10,159 nt of DNA from assembly GCA_003343885.1 (NCBI GenBank), contig QAKH01000073.1, positions 1 to 10,159 of the forward strand. Reading direction: 5' to 3'. The position numbers and the translations under genes were made by a program. The notes beneath the pieces were generated by a model that saw only the letters and a program-made list of their open reading frames with translations, was not told the origin of the DNA and made no database searches. Within the stretch, counting starts at the first letter, position 1, and each line of letters begins with the position of its first letter. This document shows positions 8,184 through 10,159 of this stretch, one piece after another. Source of the DNA: Clostridiales bacterium (GTDB lineage: Bacteria; Bacillota; Clostridia; Oscillospirales; CAG-382).

Positions 8184-8252
8184 CAAGTGAATAACTAACC
8201 GCTTCTCAACTCGTAAGCTTACGGTTACCCCCAGCCGTTAGTTATTCACTTG
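8184..8252. repeat. Inverted repeat with 20-base arms, central 12-base palindrome in the loop
   Basis: The arms at 8184-8203 and 8233-8252 are complementary at 19 of 20 positions, separated by a 29-base loop. The loop holds the perfect palindrome CGTAAGCTTACG at 8212-8223. The arms contain AAGTGAATAACTAAC and its complement. The structure lies 31 bases past the end of the small-gene cassette, in a convergent region between plus- and minus-strand genes. It may serve as an RNA hairpin, a recombination or transposition end, or a member of a dispersed repeat family; nothing in the window decides between these. Confidence 0.85.
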
Positions 8253-8280
8253 ATAAGTGGTTAGTTGTTCACTTGATAAG
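8235..8280 (+). repeat. Tandem direct repeat, two units of 23 bases
   Basis: Units 8235-8257 and 8258-8280 match at 20 of 23 positions, both ending in TTCACTTGATAAG. The first unit is also the right arm of the inverted repeat. Together with the inverted copy at about 8184-8200 this makes three copies of one short unit, one reversed and two direct. Confidence 0.85.
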
Positions 8281-8317
8281 GCTTTTTTCAATTATTCAAC
8301 ACATTGATTTTCAGTAG

Positions 8318-8351
8318 CCCCAAGACAGAAAGTTCATCTACCTTTTTGGGG
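8318..8351. other. Weak hairpin in the convergent intergenic region
   Basis: CCCCAAGA at 8318-8325 pairs with TTTTGGGG at 8344-8351 (one G-T pair), leaving an 18-base loop. It begins 16 bases after the stop of the broken minus-strand gene, so it could be a remnant terminator for it, but no T-run follows on either strand. Confidence 0.3.
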
Positions 8352-8366
8352 TATTTAAGCATCAAT

Positions 8367-9172
8367 TCACTCCTTGCCGTATAAGTTCAATAAATTTTTG
8401 CTTTTATCGATCAAGGCCTGTAAAGAAGATGCCTTTTCATAATCTTGCGTCTCTGAAAACTCTTTTATTCTGCACGACAAATCATCTATACATTCCTTCA
8501 ATGTATGAGCCGTTTCATTTCGTCCATTGGAAAGAGAAGCACCAAACAACTCTATCGCCTTCCCAAGATCTTGCTCAACCCCCTCTCCCTTGTAGTACTT
8601 AATTGCCAACTGATATTGTGCTTCCGGATCATTTTGTTCCGACAAAGAGAGAAGTTCTGATAGGTCAAGATCCGGAACTTGTTCTTCGTCTCCGGCCGAA
8701 ATGATTCGTATAAATTCGATAAAATGATCATCCAGCGCACTTACCAACGGATAAAACGCAAATCGAAACACTTCCTCGTCTATACGGAAATCCACCCTTA
8801 CATTACAATGCCGATTGGGACATAAGTTGATTGCAGTTTTCATTAATAAACAGACTAACCGAATCAAAATTATCCATCTGTATCTTATTGATAAGACGAA
8901 GTACAGCCGAGTATTGGCTTTCTTGTATCTTGATTGGCACATACGCAAACATAAGTACCTGTTTATCCGTTTCCATACAATTTAATGCGTGCGAATGCGG
9001 TTGCCCAATCATATATCAGCGGAATGACGAGTTCGCCTTTTTGATTAACGGATCCATACTTCCCCCCTTTGATCACCTTAACCATGTCATGATGGAGAGT
9101 CCCAACAATATCGTATTGACTTTTCAATTTGCTAATCAGATTCTTTTCCTTGTTGGATATTATCTTTTTCAT
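8367..9172 (-). pseudogene. Broken gene: WG repeat, YbjN-like domain, Sel1 repeat and UVR-like hairpin remnants
   Basis: Three successive frames on the minus strand hold pieces of one modular protein. From ATG 9172 the first piece has a WG-type repeat (GGKYGSVNQKGELVIPLIYDW) and stops at 8963. In another frame, from about 8990 to 8803, comes MFAYVPIKIQESQYSAVLRL and INKIQMDNFDSV, which looks like the middle of a YbjN-type domain. That piece stops at 8803; removing one base at about 8805 joins SAL directly to NVRVDFRIDEEVFRFAFYPL, the end of the same domain. The last piece goes on with a Sel1 repeat (QYQLAIKYYKGEGVEQD, then KAIELFGAS) and a UVR-like hairpin (RIKEFSETQDYEKASSLQAL) to the stop at 8367. 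The YbjN part lacks its N-terminal portion, so the first break is probably a deletion, while the second is a one-base frameshift. An intact 193-residue frame on this strand starts in the wrong frame upstream and its first ~45 residues are not real. A short gene starting at about 8843 cannot be excluded. Confidence 0.72.
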
Positions 9173-9281
9173 TGTCTTTCGTTTTTCTGTTTATTTTTAT
9201 ACGTTCATACTCTCCTTGTATCGGCATAAATACTTTACCACCCACTTGAATGAAAGAAGTCGGTTCCGTACTGCTAATCAG

Positions 9282-10148
9282 TCAAATCCTATCACTCAGT
9301 TTCTCCACGACGTATTCGATCCCTACGACCAACATAAACGCCAAGCAGAAAAACAGGATGCGACTACCGAACACGTCTATCCCATTAGTGAGAAACGAGT
9401 GAGATTGCAATAACACCTCTACCATCCCACGGTCATAGGCTCTTCCGGCATTTTCCAATGACATCAGCCGTAGAAGGGGAAACTCTACGCACATATTATA
9501 AGCGATACGAGCGATAGCGACAAAAAGAGATATTCCCAATATAACGCTTAGGGAATATCCCATACTTTGCAGATATTTCACCATTGGATAACGCTCTAAG
9601 AATATCGATCTCTTACTACGCATAAGGGCACATTCCAAAGAAGACTCTAACTTCAACAAATGATTCTCACGCAATTTAGACAACATCCAACAACTCTCTT
9701 TCCCGATTTCCTGGTGCGGAAAACTCGTCAAATGACCTATCAACGCCAGCTCTTCAAACAAGGTTGAGCCGTCCACCCCGAAGTCCATCTCTATACCAGT
9801 CTCCCGCATAAACAAATCAGTCAACAAATCATAGCTATCAAGCAGCGACAGATTGAAAAAAGTTCGCTTCGTTTTCCGCTGCCACCAATAAGCCCCTAAA
9901 GTCTGCTTATAGTAAAACGTAGCCGCCAGCAAAGAGTCCAAGACCTCAGTGACTTTATAACCCGATTTATCTTTAGACAAATCCGTACAAGCTTCCTCAA
10001 AAACTTTCCGATACTCTTTTAGAGGCATGAAACCTTGCAGATACTCCAACGTGTTCAAGAAGAAATAGGATATAAGGCTCAAATACTCCGGGGTTTCCTC
10101 TAGTTGGGTAATATCATATACCCGCTCTTTCATTTTTCGTATATTCAT
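9282..10148 (-). CDS. Hypothetical membrane protein with two C-terminal transmembrane helices
   Basis: A 288-residue protein that I do not recognise. Its first ~190 residues are soluble, helical and charged, with no signal peptide and no catalytic motif; notable spots are YWWQRKTKRTFF (residues about 87-98) and a run LLKLESSLECALMRSKRS. Two membrane helices follow: about 195-215 (SLSVILGISLFVAIARIAY) and about 263-283 (ILFFCLAFMLVVGIEYVVE). The short region between them would sit on one side of the membrane with the N-terminal domain and short tail on the other. The start is ATG 10148 (MNIRKMKER), with a second ATG at codon 6 as alternative; AAAGG lies just upstream. It is separated by 109 bases from the broken gene downstream, and its own upstream region is outside the window. 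Confidence 0.75.
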   Translation of the reverse strand: MNIRKMKERVYDITQLEETPEYLSLISYFFLNTLEYLQGFMPLKEYRKVFEEACTDLSKDKSGYKVTEVLDSLLAATFYYKQTLGAYWWQRKTKRTFFNLSLLDSYDLLTDLFMRETGIEMDFGVDGSTLFEELALIGHLTSFPHQEIGKESCWMLSKLRENHLLKLESSLECALMRSKRSIFLERYPMVKYLQSMGYSLSVILGISLFVAIARIAYNMCVEFPLLRLMSLENAGRAYDRGMVEVLLQSHSFLTNGIDVFGSRILFFCLAFMLVVGIEYVVEKLSDRI

Positions 10149-10159
10149 AACCTTTCTAC

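Larger units (their letters stand above)
8184..8288 (+). terminator. Possible transcription terminator for the DUF3791-DUF3990-DUF3791 cassette
   Basis: The left arm 8184-8200 can pair with 8259-8275 over 17 positions (one as a G-U pair in RNA). Five bases later comes GG and a TTTTTT run at 8283-8288. This resembles an intrinsic terminator with a long loop. The competing hairpin with 8233-8252 has the more stable short loop but is not followed by a T-run. It is the only terminator-like structure after the cassette. Confidence 0.4.

Noticed and set aside
8212..8223. Palindrome CGTAAGCTTACG as a regulator binding site
   Set aside because: It lies in the loop of a larger repeat downstream of the genes, not in a promoter; operator function has no support.
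8184..8280. Repeats as a CRISPR array
   Set aside because: Only three units, one inverted and two directly adjacent without spacers, and no cas genes nearby.
8844..8948. N-terminal part of the 193-codon minus-strand frame
   Set aside because: Over this stretch the YbjN-like signal is in another frame, so this part is out-of-frame translation.
8831..9413. Two plus-strand open frames of 132 and 94 codons
   Set aside because: They are antisense to the broken WG/YbjN gene and to the 288-residue gene, have low-complexity hydrophobic content and no family likeness.

Overview
The window looks like chromosomal DNA from the phylum Bacteroidota, most likely order Bacteroidales and perhaps Parabacteroides. 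The evidence is the protein families (DUF4268, DUF3791 and DUF3990 proteins, a lipoprotein M1 peptidase), the lack of strong Shine-Dalgarno sequences, and a match to the Bacteroidota -7 element (TAnnTTTG) upstream of one gene. The genus is a guess from family resemblance, not a search result. I found no tRNA, rRNA, CRISPR array or transposase.

Left part (about 1-4543, minus strand): a tightly packed three-gene operon. From promoter to distal end it holds a two-lobed M16 (pitrilysin/insulinase-type) zinc peptidase, a DUF4268 protein whose start codon overlaps the peptidase stop as TAATG, and 9 bases later an M1 (aminopeptidase N-type) zinc peptidase. The M1 gene has a lipoprotein signal and runs off the left edge. 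A TATCTTTG box sits just upstream of the M16 gene.

Middle (about 4544-7169, plus strand): diverging from the operon are two tandem paralogues of YbdG-type mechanosensitive channels of the MscS superfamily. The second keeps the full YbdG-type C-terminal domain. The first lacks about 20 residues there. The start of the first is set by alignment to the second.

Accessory part (7196-8152, plus strand): a compact cassette of three small overlapping or nearly abutting genes, DUF3791 - DUF3990 - DUF3791, begins 26 bases after the second channel gene. The DUF3990 protein shows an ADP-ribosyltransferase-like pattern (YH near the N-terminus, then GFYVT), so the cassette is a plausible toxin-antitoxin or effector-regulator module. 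It is the best candidate here for a poorly described system. It ends in a 214-base non-coding stretch holding one inverted and two direct copies of a ~23-base repeat that can fold into two mutually exclusive hairpins, the second leading into a T-run.

Right part (8367-10148, minus strand): a broken gene joining remnants of a WG-repeat region, a YbjN-like domain, a Sel1 repeat and a UVR-like helical hairpin, disrupted by at least one single-base frameshift and one probable deletion. Upstream of it lies an intact 288-residue protein of unknown function with two C-terminal membrane helices. The decay, the repeats and the small cassette together mark 7170-9280 as the variable segment of this window, next to conserved genes on its left.
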